Assembly: GCA_964541895.1 (NCBI GenBank)
Contig: CAZISM010000013.1
Coordinates: forward strand, 10,919 to 74,918
Length of the DNA stretch: 64,000 nucleotides
From: CAZISM01 sp964541895
GTDB taxonomy: Bacteria > Zhuqueibacterota > Zhuqueibacteria > Residuimicrobiales > Residuimicrobiaceae
Reading direction: 5' to 3'
Shown here: positions 16,934 to 25,575 of the stretch, one piece after another
Layout of the letters: each line of letters opens with the position of its first letter
Position numbering within the stretch: the stretch's first letter is position 1
Notes under the pieces: model-generated
Database searches by the model: none
Told to the model about the DNA's origin: nothing
Seen by the model: only the letters and a program-made list of their open reading frames with translations
Made by a program: the position numbers and the translations under genes

Positions 16934-17738
16934 ACAGAAAACGAATCAGGTCTTCGTGCCGGCAAAAATCCGGAATGAGGAGGTCGGCGCCGGCGTTCTG
17001 CAGCCGTTCGATTTTTCTCCGGTTCCAGCCGACGCCCTTTGTTTCATCCGACGCCACGCCCATGGCGATGGCATTAAAATTCTTGGCGATGCGCATCTCC
17101 ACCGGTCCGTCGCCGACGACCAGCAGCTCCGGTCCGGACAGCTGGTGGTCGGTAATGATGTTCTGCATCACCCGTTCTTTGGAGTTGTATTCCACCGAGC
17201 GGATGGAGCCATAGATGCCGCCGTCGAAATATTTGGCAAAATCCAGCAGCTCCGCTTCCCGCTGCACGTCTTCCAGATCCGTGCCGCTGGCGAGATAGAG
17301 GTGCACGCCGCGTTGCCGTAACGCCTGGACAAATTCCGTACCCCCCTGAACGACAAAGTGGGCGCGCGCCAACTCGCCGCTCTGCAGCCGGCGAATGCGT
17401 GCGTTGACGTTCTGCAGCAGACGATCGTTATAGATTTTCTTATAGCCCCAGGCATCCAGAATCTGGCCTTTGGGGACGCGGCCGAAATCGTGAACCATCT
17501 GCGCCAGGTTCTGCATCTGCAAAATGGTCTGGATTCCGGTGGATTCATCAATGTACCGTTGCACCTTTTCCCGGATTTCCTCCGTCTCGGCGGTGGAACC
17601 GCATATGCTTTCAACCATCATCGGTTCCATAACCGCTTCCCATCCTTCACGCAGGATAGAGAGCGTGCCGTCGAAATCGAATACAGCATGCTGGATACGG
17701 CCGAGCGCTACATCCGGCCGACAGATCAAGTCTTCCAA
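16914..17738 (-). CDS. HAD-superfamily hydrolase (phosphatase)
   Basis: A 274-residue protein. The nucleophile motif is VFDFDGTLS (Asp21, Asp23). Motif II is the SGTD segment, a lysine follows near NSKERV, and motif III/IV is VVGDGPVEM. A helical cap lies between about 35 and 140. This is the phosphoglycolate-phosphatase-like type; the substrate is unknown. The start appears to be TTG at 17738, preceded by AAGGA about 10 bases upstream; no in-frame ATG is closer. It converges on the SPOR gene with a 20-bp overlap and diverges from the Gfo/Idh gene. Confidence 0.82.
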   Translation of the reverse strand: MEDLICRPDVALGRIQHAVFDFDGTLSILREGWEAVMEPMMVESICGSTAETEEIREKVQRYIDESTGIQTILQMQNLAQMVHDFGRVPKGQILDAWGYKKIYNDRLLQNVNARIRRLQSGELARAHFVVQGGTEFVQALRQRGVHLYLASGTDLEDVQREAELLDFAKYFDGGIYGSIRSVEYNSKERVMQNIITDHQLSGPELLVVGDGPVEMRIAKNFNAIAMGVASDETKGVGWNRRKIERLQNAGADLLIPDFCRHEDLIRFLFTAAQS

Positions 17739-17913
17739 GTCTATGGTTTCCTTATGTAGGTAGTGAAGAGTCCCAATCGCACAGTATACAAAACAGAATC
17801 AAATGATGCAAATACTATTTTTAAAAAAATGGAGCGGCGGATCCGGCCAGCCGCCGGCCTGAGGTGAATGGTCCGCCAGGCGATCCGTCGGACCGGCCGT
17901 ACAAATAAATTAC

Positions 17914-17941
17914 TTGTAAATGTAAAACATTTTTGTATCAT
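17914..17941 (+). promoter_or_regulatory. Putative sigma70-type promoter for the Gfo/Idh gene
   Basis: TTGTAA at 17914-17919 and TATCAT at 17936-17941 with a 16-bp spacer. Just upstream (17831-17897) is a GC-rich block with GGTCCG/CGGACC arms at 17870-17875 and 17889-17894, which may be a protein site or the leftover of a hairpin. Confidence 0.45.
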
Positions 17942-17998
17942 ATACGTCATAAATCATTGTGTCCGTAAAAAAAGTGCCCACTAGCTAAGAGGTCGAGC

Positions 17999-19315
17999 AT
18001 GAGCGTGTCTAAAAATGATGGCGTAACGCGCCGTGAATTCATGAAGCATTCTGCTGTGGCTACGGCGGCCGTAGCCGCTCCTCTCATTTTGCCCAAATCG
18101 GTTTTTGGCGCCAACGATCGCGTGCGTGCGGCGGTTTTGGGCGTGAACGGTCGCGGCAAGGATCACATTAAGGGACTGATGAATCAGGCCAACGTGGAGG
18201 TGGTGACGCTGTGCGATCCGGACAGCAAGATTTCCGCCGAGCGGGCCAGCCAGTTTGAAAAGCAGTATGCCAAATCGGTCAGGACCGAGCAGGATCTGCG
18301 CCGTGTGCTTGACGACAAGGAGATCGATGTGGTCTCGGTAGCCACGCCCAACCATTGGCACTCGCTGGCGACCATCTGGGCCTGCCAGGCCGGCAAGGAT
18401 GTCTACGTGGAAAAACCGGGTTCGCACAACATCTGGGAAGGCCGCAAAATGGTCGAAGCGGCGCACAAGTATAACCGCATCGTGCAGCACGGTGTCCAGC
18501 TGCGCAGCTCCAAAGCCATCCAGGAAGCCATCGCCCACCTGCGCAAGGGTACGATCGGCGATGTCTACATGGCGCGCGGTCTGGTTTTTCGCTGGCGTCC
18601 CGATATCGGCGTCAAACCGGTCGAGCCGGTGCCGGAAGGGCTGAATTACGATCTGTGGCTGGGTCCGGCGGCCTATCGGCCTTTTTCGCGCAATCACGTT
18701 CATTACAACTGGCATTGGACTTGGGAATTCGGCAACGGCGATGTCGGCAATCAGGGCATCCATGAAACCGACCTGTGCATGTGGGGTTTGGATGTGGGAT
18801 TGCCGGAGGTGATTACCGGTATGGGCGGCAAATTTACCTTTGACGATGCCAAAGAGACACCTGAAGTCCTGACGACCCTGTATCACTACCCCAAACAGAA
18901 AAAGCTGATCCAGTTTGAGGTCCGCCACTGGTGCACCAACGCCGAAGACGGCGCTACGGTGGGAAATATTTTCTATGGCACAGAAGGGTATCTGGTGGTC
19001 AAAGGCTACAGCGATTATGAAATTTTCCTGGGTCAGAAAAAAGAACCGGGACCCAAAAACAATGAAGGCGGCGATCACTACGCCAATTTCATTGAAGCGG
19101 TGCGGGCGCGCAATCCAAAACTGCAGAACGGGCCGGTGGAAACCGCACATCTGTCGTCGGCTCTGGCGCATCTCGGCAATATCGCCTTCCGCCTCGGCAA
19201 GGTTTTGCATTTTGATCCTGAAAAAGAAAAGTTCGTCGGTGACGACGCTAAAGCGGCCAACAAGCTGCTGAAACGCAAATACCGTAAACCCTATATCGTA
19301 CCCGATAAGGTGTGA
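17999..19315 (+). CDS. Tat-exported Gfo/Idh/MocA-family oxidoreductase
   Basis: A 438-residue protein. The N-terminus has a twin-arginine signal (TRREFMKHSAVATAAVAAP, cleavage probably after SVFG). The Rossmann fold follows with VRAAVLGVNGRGKDHIKG. The sugar dehydrogenase signature EKPGSHNIWEGRKM contains the EKP lysine. The C-terminal alpha/beta domain contains NWHWTWEFGNGDVGNQGIHE with the expected histidine. Such enzymes oxidise or reduce sugars or inositols with tightly held NAD(P). Tat export fits a folded protein carrying its cofactor to the periplasm. A link to the DUF1080 protein at 44.5 kb is possible because both families occur in 3-keto-glycoside pathways. Confidence 0.9.
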   Translation: MSVSKNDGVTRREFMKHSAVATAAVAAPLILPKSVFGANDRVRAAVLGVNGRGKDHIKGLMNQANVEVVTLCDPDSKISAERASQFEKQYAKSVRTEQDLRRVLDDKEIDVVSVATPNHWHSLATIWACQAGKDVYVEKPGSHNIWEGRKMVEAAHKYNRIVQHGVQLRSSKAIQEAIAHLRKGTIGDVYMARGLVFRWRPDIGVKPVEPVPEGLNYDLWLGPAAYRPFSRNHVHYNWHWTWEFGNGDVGNQGIHETDLCMWGLDVGLPEVITGMGGKFTFDDAKETPEVLTTLYHYPKQKKLIQFEVRHWCTNAEDGATVGNIFYGTEGYLVVKGYSDYEIFLGQKKEPGPKNNEGGDHYANFIEAVRARNPKLQNGPVETAHLSSALAHLGNIAFRLGKVLHFDPEKEKFVGDDAKAANKLLKRKYRKPYIVPDKV

Positions 19316-19324
19316 ACCGGCCGT

Positions 19325-19353
19325 CAGGGTTCGTTCCGCTGGAACGAACCCTG
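19325..19353. other. Perfect 13-bp hairpin after the Gfo/Idh gene
   Basis: CAGGGTTCGTTCC and its exact reverse complement are separated by GCT. No T-run follows, so it may be a Rho-dependent or processing element rather than an intrinsic terminator. The rest of the 291-bp gap up to 19606 shows only the promoter listed next. Confidence 0.65.
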
Positions 19354-19524
19354 AATCCAGGGGAGTCTGCCGCTCTGTTTCCGCATCTTTACCGGATTGC
19401 CGGTACTCTTACAAAATGTCGTATGCTTTAGCAGGCAAGGAGTGTCCCATCCTGCACGCTCGGCTGAACAGCTCAAACGATCATTTCTTCAAAACGGGGC
19501 TCACGCTCAAAAACATTTATTTAC

Positions 19525-19553
19525 TTGACTTTAAGCGTAAAAATTAGTTAATT
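19525..19553 (+). promoter_or_regulatory. Putative sigma70-type promoter for the sensor gene
   Basis: TTGACT at 19525-19530 and TTAATT at 19548-19553 with a 17-bp spacer, 53 bp before the ATG at 19607. AGGGAG at 19591-19596 serves as ribosome site. Confidence 0.45.
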
Positions 19554-19606
19554 GTACTAGGTTGAGCTTTAGAACCTTGCGATGGGAATAAGGGAGACAC
19601 GGCGGC

Positions 19607-21682
19607 ATGAAGATTTTAATAGCTCACTCCAACGCTTCATATATCGATGCAACCCGGGAATTTCTAAAGGCAAAAGGCGAGGAGTATCAGGCTAGCGGCG
19701 CGACAGGTTTGCAGGAGTGTTTGACTCTGGCTACCAGGCATGATGTCCTGGTGCTGGATAGTGATCTATTAAAAACCGACACCGAAGAAACACTGCATCA
19801 GTTATCTCTCCTGGCGGCTTCCATACCGATTGTGGTTCTCATGGAGGACCACGAATCCGATCTGGCGATCCGGCTAAAGAACAAGGGCGTGTTTTCAGGC
19901 ATTTTTAAACGAAAAGGCTACCTTTCGTTCCTGCCCGCTCATCTTAACGAAGCATATAAATACAAACAGACCAAACTGGCACGACCGGCAGCAGCGCCGG
20001 CGCAGCCCAGCATGTACACCCCGTTGATGCCGGAACGGGCAGCGGCGCGTACCGAGCCTGTTGTGGAACAGGGCCGTAATCAGGACGAGGGCTATTTTAT
20101 CTGCGACCGGCGCGGCCGTTTTCTTTCCGCCAGCAACAATGTGTATGCTCTCCTCGGCTATTCTGAAGACGAAGTGATGGAGCTGTCCATCGGTGATCTG
20201 CTGAACCGCGAAGACGAATCGATGCTGTTTAAAAAACTCGCCGAACCGGCGGACACGGCCGGCATGCCGAAAGCGCTCTCACTGGATCTGTTGGATAAAT
20301 GGGGCGATCGTCATGCCATCGATTTAAAGCTCAAGGTGTTGTACGATGAAGCGACCGGCAAGCAGGTGATCGGTTTCCGCGGCATCCTCTTTGCACGCCC
20401 GGAAGAAAAGGCCGCCGCGCTCGCCGAAGAGCGCATCGATCAAAAGCTGATGATCAATCATCTCGTAGAGATCGTGCAGCTGGGCTATCAGGAGCCGCTG
20501 AACGTATTGCTCAAGCGCATCACCGAAGTCTCCAGTCAAATCTTTCAATTTAAAAAAGCAACGCTGGCCCTGCTGGATCGACGCCGGCGCTCCTATGTCA
20601 AGCATGCACTCGTCGGCTATCATGCGGCCGAAGGGCCGGGCGGCGAACGCCGGGTCCTGGAAGTTCCGCAGGATGTCATCGAACGCATTTTTGCCGATCA
20701 GTTCAAAATCAAAGTGATCTATCACGATCAGGAAGATATGGACCAGCGCGATCTGGTCGGTGCCGGCCTGATTGAACGCCGCGGCCAGCGCCGGCCGTTG
20801 CCGACGCAATGGCATCCGCGCGATCTCATTCTCATCAAACTGGCGGACTATAAAGGCGGCCTCTTCGGCTACATCTCGCTGGAAGACCCCATCGAAGATA
20901 ATTTCCCCACGCAAACGACGTTTCGCAATCTGGAAATTTTCGGCCAGTTGACCTCGCTGGCGATCGAGAATTTTTACCGGTTTTCCAACCTGGAGAAACG
21001 GAATCGCCGCCTGAAACAGGTGCTGGTGACCAGCAACATCTTTAAGCTGTATCTGAGTCTGAACGAACTGCTCAAGGAAGTGGTCTGGTCGGTCAAATTC
21101 TCTCTCGAATTCAATCTGGTATCGCTGATCCTGATATCCAAAAAAAGCGGTTTGCTGGAGACCAAAGCCGTGGCCTGCGACGACAAGATCAAGCTGCTGC
21201 AGATCACCGAACTGCGCTTCGATCTCAAGGAATACAGCACCCTCTTGAAGGATGCCTATCGCCGCGGCAAGTCCTATCTGGTAACCGAGGAAGAGCCGGT
21301 GCTCAAGCACCTCAAACAGGTGTATTACGGCACGCATACGAACGGTCATTACGTCGACGGCTGGCCGCATCACGCGATGCTGCTGGTGCCGATAAAATCC
21401 CGCGAAGGCAAGATCATCGGTTTTATCATGGTGGATGATCCGCACGACTGCCGGATGCCGAGCACGGAGACGATGAACATCCTGGAAATTCTCGCCAACC
21501 AGGTGGCCATTGCCATCGACAACCGGATGCTGTATGTGCAGGCGAAAGAACAGCTGCAGCCGCCGGCGGCCGAAGCCGTCAAACCGGAGGAGAGCAAGGA
21601 AGCGGACCAGGAGCTCGACTCCAAATCCGACGGCATGAACGGCAGCAGCCTGAAGCGTCTCGTAGACCGATTTCTGCGCTAG
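19607..21682 (+). CDS. Receiver-like/PAS/GAF/GAF sensor protein without an output domain
   Basis: A 691-residue cytoplasmic protein. Residues 1-120 look like a CheY-type receiver (VLVLDSD around 48-53, IPIVVLMED) but the usual N-terminal acidic pair is replaced by HSN, so phosphorylation is doubtful. Residues about 162-265 form a PAS domain (GYFICDRRGRFLSASNNVYA). Two GAF domains follow at about 285-470 and 490-645. The tail is low-complexity (rich in Pro, Glu, Ala). There is no kinase, phosphatase, GGDEF, EAL or DNA-binding domain. It probably works as a signal-dependent adaptor. A clear terminator follows. Confidence 0.8.
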   Translation: MKILIAHSNASYIDATREFLKAKGEEYQASGATGLQECLTLATRHDVLVLDSDLLKTDTEETLHQLSLLAASIPIVVLMEDHESDLAIRLKNKGVFSGIFKRKGYLSFLPAHLNEAYKYKQTKLARPAAAPAQPSMYTPLMPERAAARTEPVVEQGRNQDEGYFICDRRGRFLSASNNVYALLGYSEDEVMELSIGDLLNREDESMLFKKLAEPADTAGMPKALSLDLLDKWGDRHAIDLKLKVLYDEATGKQVIGFRGILFARPEEKAAALAEERIDQKLMINHLVEIVQLGYQEPLNVLLKRITEVSSQIFQFKKATLALLDRRRRSYVKHALVGYHAAEGPGGERRVLEVPQDVIERIFADQFKIKVIYHDQEDMDQRDLVGAGLIERRGQRRPLPTQWHPRDLILIKLADYKGGLFGYISLEDPIEDNFPTQTTFRNLEIFGQLTSLAIENFYRFSNLEKRNRRLKQVLVTSNIFKLYLSLNELLKEVVWSVKFSLEFNLVSLILISKKSGLLETKAVACDDKIKLLQITELRFDLKEYSTLLKDAYRRGKSYLVTEEEPVLKHLKQVYYGTHTNGHYVDGWPHHAMLLVPIKSREGKIIGFIMVDDPHDCRMPSTETMNILEILANQVAIAIDNRMLYVQAKEQLQPPAAEAVKPEESKEADQELDSKSDGMNGSSLKRLVDRFLR

Positions 21683-21723
21683 GCGCGATTCCACTTGAAA
21701 CTGTTCTTCACCTTTGTTAATTT

Positions 21724-21758
21724 AAACCGCAATCCCCGTATGGGGCTTGCGGTTTTTT
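21724..21758 (+). terminator. Intrinsic terminator after the sensor gene
   Basis: AAACCGCAA (21724-21732) pairs with TTGCGGTTT (21747-21755), with an inner CCCC/GGGG pairing, and is followed by a T-run. Confidence 0.85.
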
Positions 21759-21818
21759 CTTTGTGGCGCCCGGCCTTTTATCAGGCTCGGGCCTCGTTCC
21801 TGGTTAAGCGGATGACGG

Positions 21819-22787
21819 ATGATGAATCGTCGCAAATTTGGCCGGACCCTGGCAACCGGCGCGCTGTCGCTCGGCCGCCCAGCCCTGCTCGCCGGCGAGC
21901 GCACGGCAGCGGTGGTATGGGCATCCTCCTCGCTCGTGCGTACGGCGCAGCGCCGCCTGGTCGGTGATCAGGTGTTGCGGCTGCTGGACAAAACCATGGA
22001 GGAGTATTTTCACCAGCCGGCTGCCGTTGCCTGGAAAAAGCTGGTGTCCAGGCAGGATGTGGTGGGACTGAAAGTGAACGCCCTGGCCGGCGCCGGTCTG
22101 TCCACACACCGCGAACTGGTCGACGCCATCTGCGAACGGCTGCAACAGGCCGGTGTGCTCGCTGAAAACATCATTATCTGGGACCGGCTCAACCGGGACC
22201 TGGAGCGCGCCGGCTATTCGATTCACCTCCGTGGCGCCAGGCCCCGCTGTTACGGCAACGACGTCGCCGGCTACACCGAGCAGATATTTGAATACGGCCA
22301 GGTGGGCAGCCGGTTGTCACGCATTGTGACCGACCGCTGCAGCGCGCTCATCAATGTCCCGATTCTTAAAGATCACGGGATCGTGGGGGTGAGCGTGGGC
22401 ATGAAAAACTTTTTTGGCGCCATCGACAATCCCAACAAGTATCATGATGCCGTCGGCGACCCCTATGTGGCTGATGTCAATATGCTGGCCCCCATCCGCA
22501 GCAAGCTTCGACTCATCATTTGTGATGCGTTGACCGCTCAGTATGAGGGAGGGCCGCCCTTTATGGAGCAGTGGAGTTGGCCGCTCAACAGCCTCCTGCT
22601 CAGCACCGATATGGTTGCCATCGATCGCATCGGCTGGGAGATCATTGAGAACAAGCGCAAGGAGGCCGGGCGTCCGCCATTGAAACAAGCGGGGCGCGAA
22701 CCGCGTTATATTATTACAGCGGGCGATGCGGATCATCAGCTGGGCGTTGCTGAGCGAACTCGCATCCGGCTGCAGCGGTGTGAATAG
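21819..22787 (+). CDS. DUF362 family protein with Tat-like signal
   Basis: A 322-residue protein. It begins with MMNRRKFGRTLATGALSL, a twin-arginine-type signal. The body matches DUF362: VGLKVNALAGAGLSTHRELV, the NVPILKDHGIVGVSVGMKNF core and LLLSTDMVAIDRIGWEII. The function of DUF362 is not known; some relatives carry ferredoxin domains, but there is no Cys cluster here. It stands immediately upstream of the AmmeMemoRadiSam genes on the same strand (60-bp gap), and all three proteins carry export signals, which suggests a shared periplasmic job. Confidence 0.85.
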   Translation: MMNRRKFGRTLATGALSLGRPALLAGERTAAVVWASSSLVRTAQRRLVGDQVLRLLDKTMEEYFHQPAAVAWKKLVSRQDVVGLKVNALAGAGLSTHRELVDAICERLQQAGVLAENIIIWDRLNRDLERAGYSIHLRGARPRCYGNDVAGYTEQIFEYGQVGSRLSRIVTDRCSALINVPILKDHGIVGVSVGMKNFFGAIDNPNKYHDAVGDPYVADVNMLAPIRSKLRLIICDALTAQYEGGPPFMEQWSWPLNSLLLSTDMVAIDRIGWEIIENKRKEAGRPPLKQAGREPRYIITAGDADHQLGVAERTRIRLQRCE

Positions 22788-22847
22788 GGCGGAGCGGCCC
22801 GGTGCACGGTTACCACCGTTTTTTTATCCAACAGGAAGAGTAGGCCC

Positions 22848-23951
22848 ATGGCTACCCGACGTGAATTCATCCGAAATGGCGGTTTCGGCCTGTGCGGTCT
22901 GGCGGCCTCCAGGCGGACCGCCGCGGTGCCGGCCGGAGAACAGCTGGTGGAGGCGCGCTACTATGAAAAACTGGCGGATCGAAAAATAAAGTGTGTGCTC
23001 TGCCCCAGGCAGTGCGTGATCGACGACCTGGAACGCGGCTATTGCGGCGTCCGTGAAAACAGAGGCGGCACCTATTACACGCTGGTTTATGGCAAGGTGG
23101 TGAGCGCTCACGTCGACCCGATTGAAAAAAAACCGCTGTTCCATGTGGTGCCCTCTGCGACAGCCTTTTCTCTGGCAACCGCCGGCTGCAATGTGTTTTG
23201 CAAATTTTGCCAGAATTGGGAGATTTCCCAGGCTCGGCCGGAGCAGATTCCTTATACGGAAATTTCGCCGGCTCGAGTGGCTGAGATCGCACGGTCCAAA
23301 CAGTGCCCTCTCATCGCCTACACCTATAATGAACCGGTCATCTTTACGGAATTTATGTATGATATCGCCCGCGCAGCGGCTGCCGCCGGGGTGCGCAGTG
23401 TGATGATCAGCAACGGATTCATTCAGACCAGGCCGCTGAAGGACCTGTGCAAGGTGCTGCATGCGGTTAAAATAGATCTCAAGGCCTACAGCGAACGGTT
23501 TTATAAGGAACTGGTGTCCGGACAGTTGCGGCCGGTTCTCGACAGCCTGGTCACCCTTCGTCGCGAAAATATGTGGACTGAAATAGTCTACCTGGTAATC
23601 CCCGGCCAGAACGATCGTCGTGAGGAGCTGACCGCTTTGTGTAAATGGATTCGGCAGGAGTTGGGCGCAGAGGTGCCGCTGCATTTCACCCGCTTTTATC
23701 CGCAGTACCGCCTGGCCAACCTGCCGCCCACCCCTATCGCCACGCTTACCATGGCGCGCGAGATCGGCCTTGCGAGCGGACTGCATTATGTCTATACCGG
23801 CAATATCCCCGGCGATCCGGGGGAACACACCTATTGTCCCGGTTGTCAGATGGTGCTTGTGCGGCGCTTTGGCTTTTCCGTGCTGGAAAACAAAATCAGG
23901 GACAACCGGTGTCCACAATGCAAAACCGTCATCGCCGGAGTCTGGTCCTGA
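22848..23951 (+). CDS. amrS: AmmeMemoRadiSam-system radical SAM enzyme with Tat-like signal
   Basis: A 367-residue protein. The cluster motif C114-x3-C118-x2-C121 (CNVFCKFC) is that of radical SAM enzymes activating with S-adenosylmethionine. An N-terminal set C49, C52, C56 and C66 (CVLCPRQC) and a C-terminal YCPGCQ/CPQC pair are family-specific. The pyruvate-formate-lyase-activase-like body has YTYNEPVIFTEF and KIDLKAYSERFY. The family is known from databases as the radical SAM partner of Memo and AMMECR1 proteins; the reaction is not established. Unusually the N-terminus (ATRREFIRNGGFGLCGLAA) looks like a twin-arginine signal. The next gene encodes the two partner domains. Confidence 0.9.
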   Translation: MATRREFIRNGGFGLCGLAASRRTAAVPAGEQLVEARYYEKLADRKIKCVLCPRQCVIDDLERGYCGVRENRGGTYYTLVYGKVVSAHVDPIEKKPLFHVVPSATAFSLATAGCNVFCKFCQNWEISQARPEQIPYTEISPARVAEIARSKQCPLIAYTYNEPVIFTEFMYDIARAAAAAGVRSVMISNGFIQTRPLKDLCKVLHAVKIDLKAYSERFYKELVSGQLRPVLDSLVTLRRENMWTEIVYLVIPGQNDRREELTALCKWIRQELGAEVPLHFTRFYPQYRLANLPPTPIATLTMAREIGLASGLHYVYTGNIPGDPGEHTYCPGCQMVLVRRFGFSVLENKIRDNRCPQCKTVIAGVWS

Positions 23952-23970
23952 CCAGGCCTGGCCTGGTCAG
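23948..23970 (+). other. Hairpin across the stop codon of the radical SAM gene
   Basis: CTGACCAGG and CCTGGTCAG form a perfect 9-bp stem with a 5-nt loop, starting one base before the stop codon. There is no T-run. It precedes the ribosome site (GGAGGGAG) of the Memo-AMMECR1 gene and may adjust coupling or mRNA stability. Confidence 0.55.
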
Positions 23971-23993
23971 CATATGGAGGGAGAGTCGTTGAG

Positions 23994-25484
23994 ATGAGCA
24001 GGATCAACAAAAGCAAATGCGTCGCCGCCGGCCTCATGATCCTAGGCCTGCTGCCTTTTGTTTCGTTTGCGTCAGAGGATGGCGAGCGGCCGCCAGCTGT
24101 GGCCGGACAGTTTTATCCCGCGGGCCGTGCCGAACTGGCGCAATTGGTCAAAATGTATCTTGATCAGGCTGAAAAAGTGTCGGTAAAGGGAACGATCAAG
24201 GGGCTTGTAGTGCCGCACGCGGGATATGTCTATTCCGGCGCCACCGCAGCTGCCGGGTATGCGCAGGTAGCAGGCGGCCGCTACGATGTTGTGGTTGTGC
24301 TCGCCCCCAGTCATCGCGATCCGTTTATGGGCGCGACCATTTACCCCGGCACAGCCTATCAGACGCCGTTGGGTTTGGCCGGAATAGAACGGACGTTGGC
24401 GAACCAGCTGGTGGAGGCGAACACGGGTTTTGTTTTTTCGGAACTCGGTCACCGCGCCGAGCACAGTCTGGAAGTGCAATTGCCGTTCCTGCAGACCGTG
24501 TTGCCGGGGGTGCCGATCATCCCGGTCATGGTGGGCGGCTACGACCGGCCAAAACTCGAGCGGATGGCGGAGACGCTGGCGCACGTGCTTAAAGGCCGGC
24601 GGCCGCTCCTGATAGCCAGCTCTGATCTGTATCATGGCGAGTCCTACGACGAATGCGAAAAGATCAATACCCGCACCATTCATGCTATCATGGCTTTAAA
24701 GCCGGGGAGCCTGTGCGATGGATTTCTCGACGAATCATTGCAGGCGTGCGGCGGCGGCCCCATATCGTTGATGGAATCGGCGCTAAAAAGGCTCGGCGCT
24801 GATCGTGCTGTTTTGTTGAGCCGAACTAATTCCAACGATGTCACTGGACAACGTGGCGGCTATGTGGTCGGCTATGCGGCCATAGCCATCACAGGCGGGG
24901 AGACCAAGATGGAAAATCCAAATAAAATCGAATACCAACCACTGGATAAAGCGGCTCAACACGAGCTGTTAACCATGGCCCGTCAAGCCATCAGCCAATA
25001 CCTGCAAACACGGCGTATTCCTGCTTTCACGCCTGCTCTGCAAGTGCTCAAGGAAAAGCGTGGCGTGTTCGTTACGCTCACCGAAGGGGGCGATCTGCGC
25101 GGGTGCATCGGCTATCATGAGGCCGATCGACCGCTCTATGAGCTGGTACCGGACCGGGCCGTGGCGGCGGCCTTTGAGGATCCCCGTTTCATGCCGCTGC
25201 GCAGCGAAGAGTTGGCAAAAATTAAAATTAAAGTCTCCGTCTATCTGACCAATGTGTACCGCATCAACTCCTTGGATGAATTCAAGATGGGGGAGCATGG
25301 CATCATCATGATCAAAAACGGCCGCGGCGCCACCTACCTGCCCGAAGTGCCGCTGGAAGCAGGTTGGAAAACCGTGCGTGAAGAGATGGAAAGTTTGTGC
25401 CAAAAGGCCGGTCTGCCGCGCGATGCCTGGAAAGAGGGAGCCGAGTTTCATGTGTATCGCACACAGGTGTTTGGGGAAAAATAG
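23994..25484 (+). CDS. Exported Memo-AMMECR1 fusion (AmmeMemoRadiSam proteins B and A)
   Basis: A 496-residue protein. It starts with a Sec signal peptide (about 1-26, ending near SFAS). Residues about 33-298 are a Memo domain with VVPHAGYVYSGATAA, LAPSHRDPF, GHRAEHSLEVQLPFL and ASSDLYHG, which supply the conserved histidines. Residues about 310-495 are an AMMECR1 domain with the hallmark LRGCIGYHEA segment. Separate or fused forms of these domains accompany the radical SAM enzyme in many prokaryotes; the function is unknown. Here the signal peptide, together with the Tat-like signals of the two genes upstream, points to the periplasm. Confidence 0.92.
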   Translation: MSRINKSKCVAAGLMILGLLPFVSFASEDGERPPAVAGQFYPAGRAELAQLVKMYLDQAEKVSVKGTIKGLVVPHAGYVYSGATAAAGYAQVAGGRYDVVVVLAPSHRDPFMGATIYPGTAYQTPLGLAGIERTLANQLVEANTGFVFSELGHRAEHSLEVQLPFLQTVLPGVPIIPVMVGGYDRPKLERMAETLAHVLKGRRPLLIASSDLYHGESYDECEKINTRTIHAIMALKPGSLCDGFLDESLQACGGGPISLMESALKRLGADRAVLLSRTNSNDVTGQRGGYVVGYAAIAITGGETKMENPNKIEYQPLDKAAQHELLTMARQAISQYLQTRRIPAFTPALQVLKEKRGVFVTLTEGGDLRGCIGYHEADRPLYELVPDRAVAAAFEDPRFMPLRSEELAKIKIKVSVYLTNVYRINSLDEFKMGEHGIIMIKNGRGATYLPEVPLEAGWKTVREEMESLCQKAGLPRDAWKEGAEFHVYRTQVFGEK

Positions 25485-25575
25485 AAAACTGTTGAATAAA
25501 AGTACGCTTTTGTTTACCTTTAATATTATCATAAATTAATGTAACATTTTTTTATCGGGATCGGTATATCTAACC

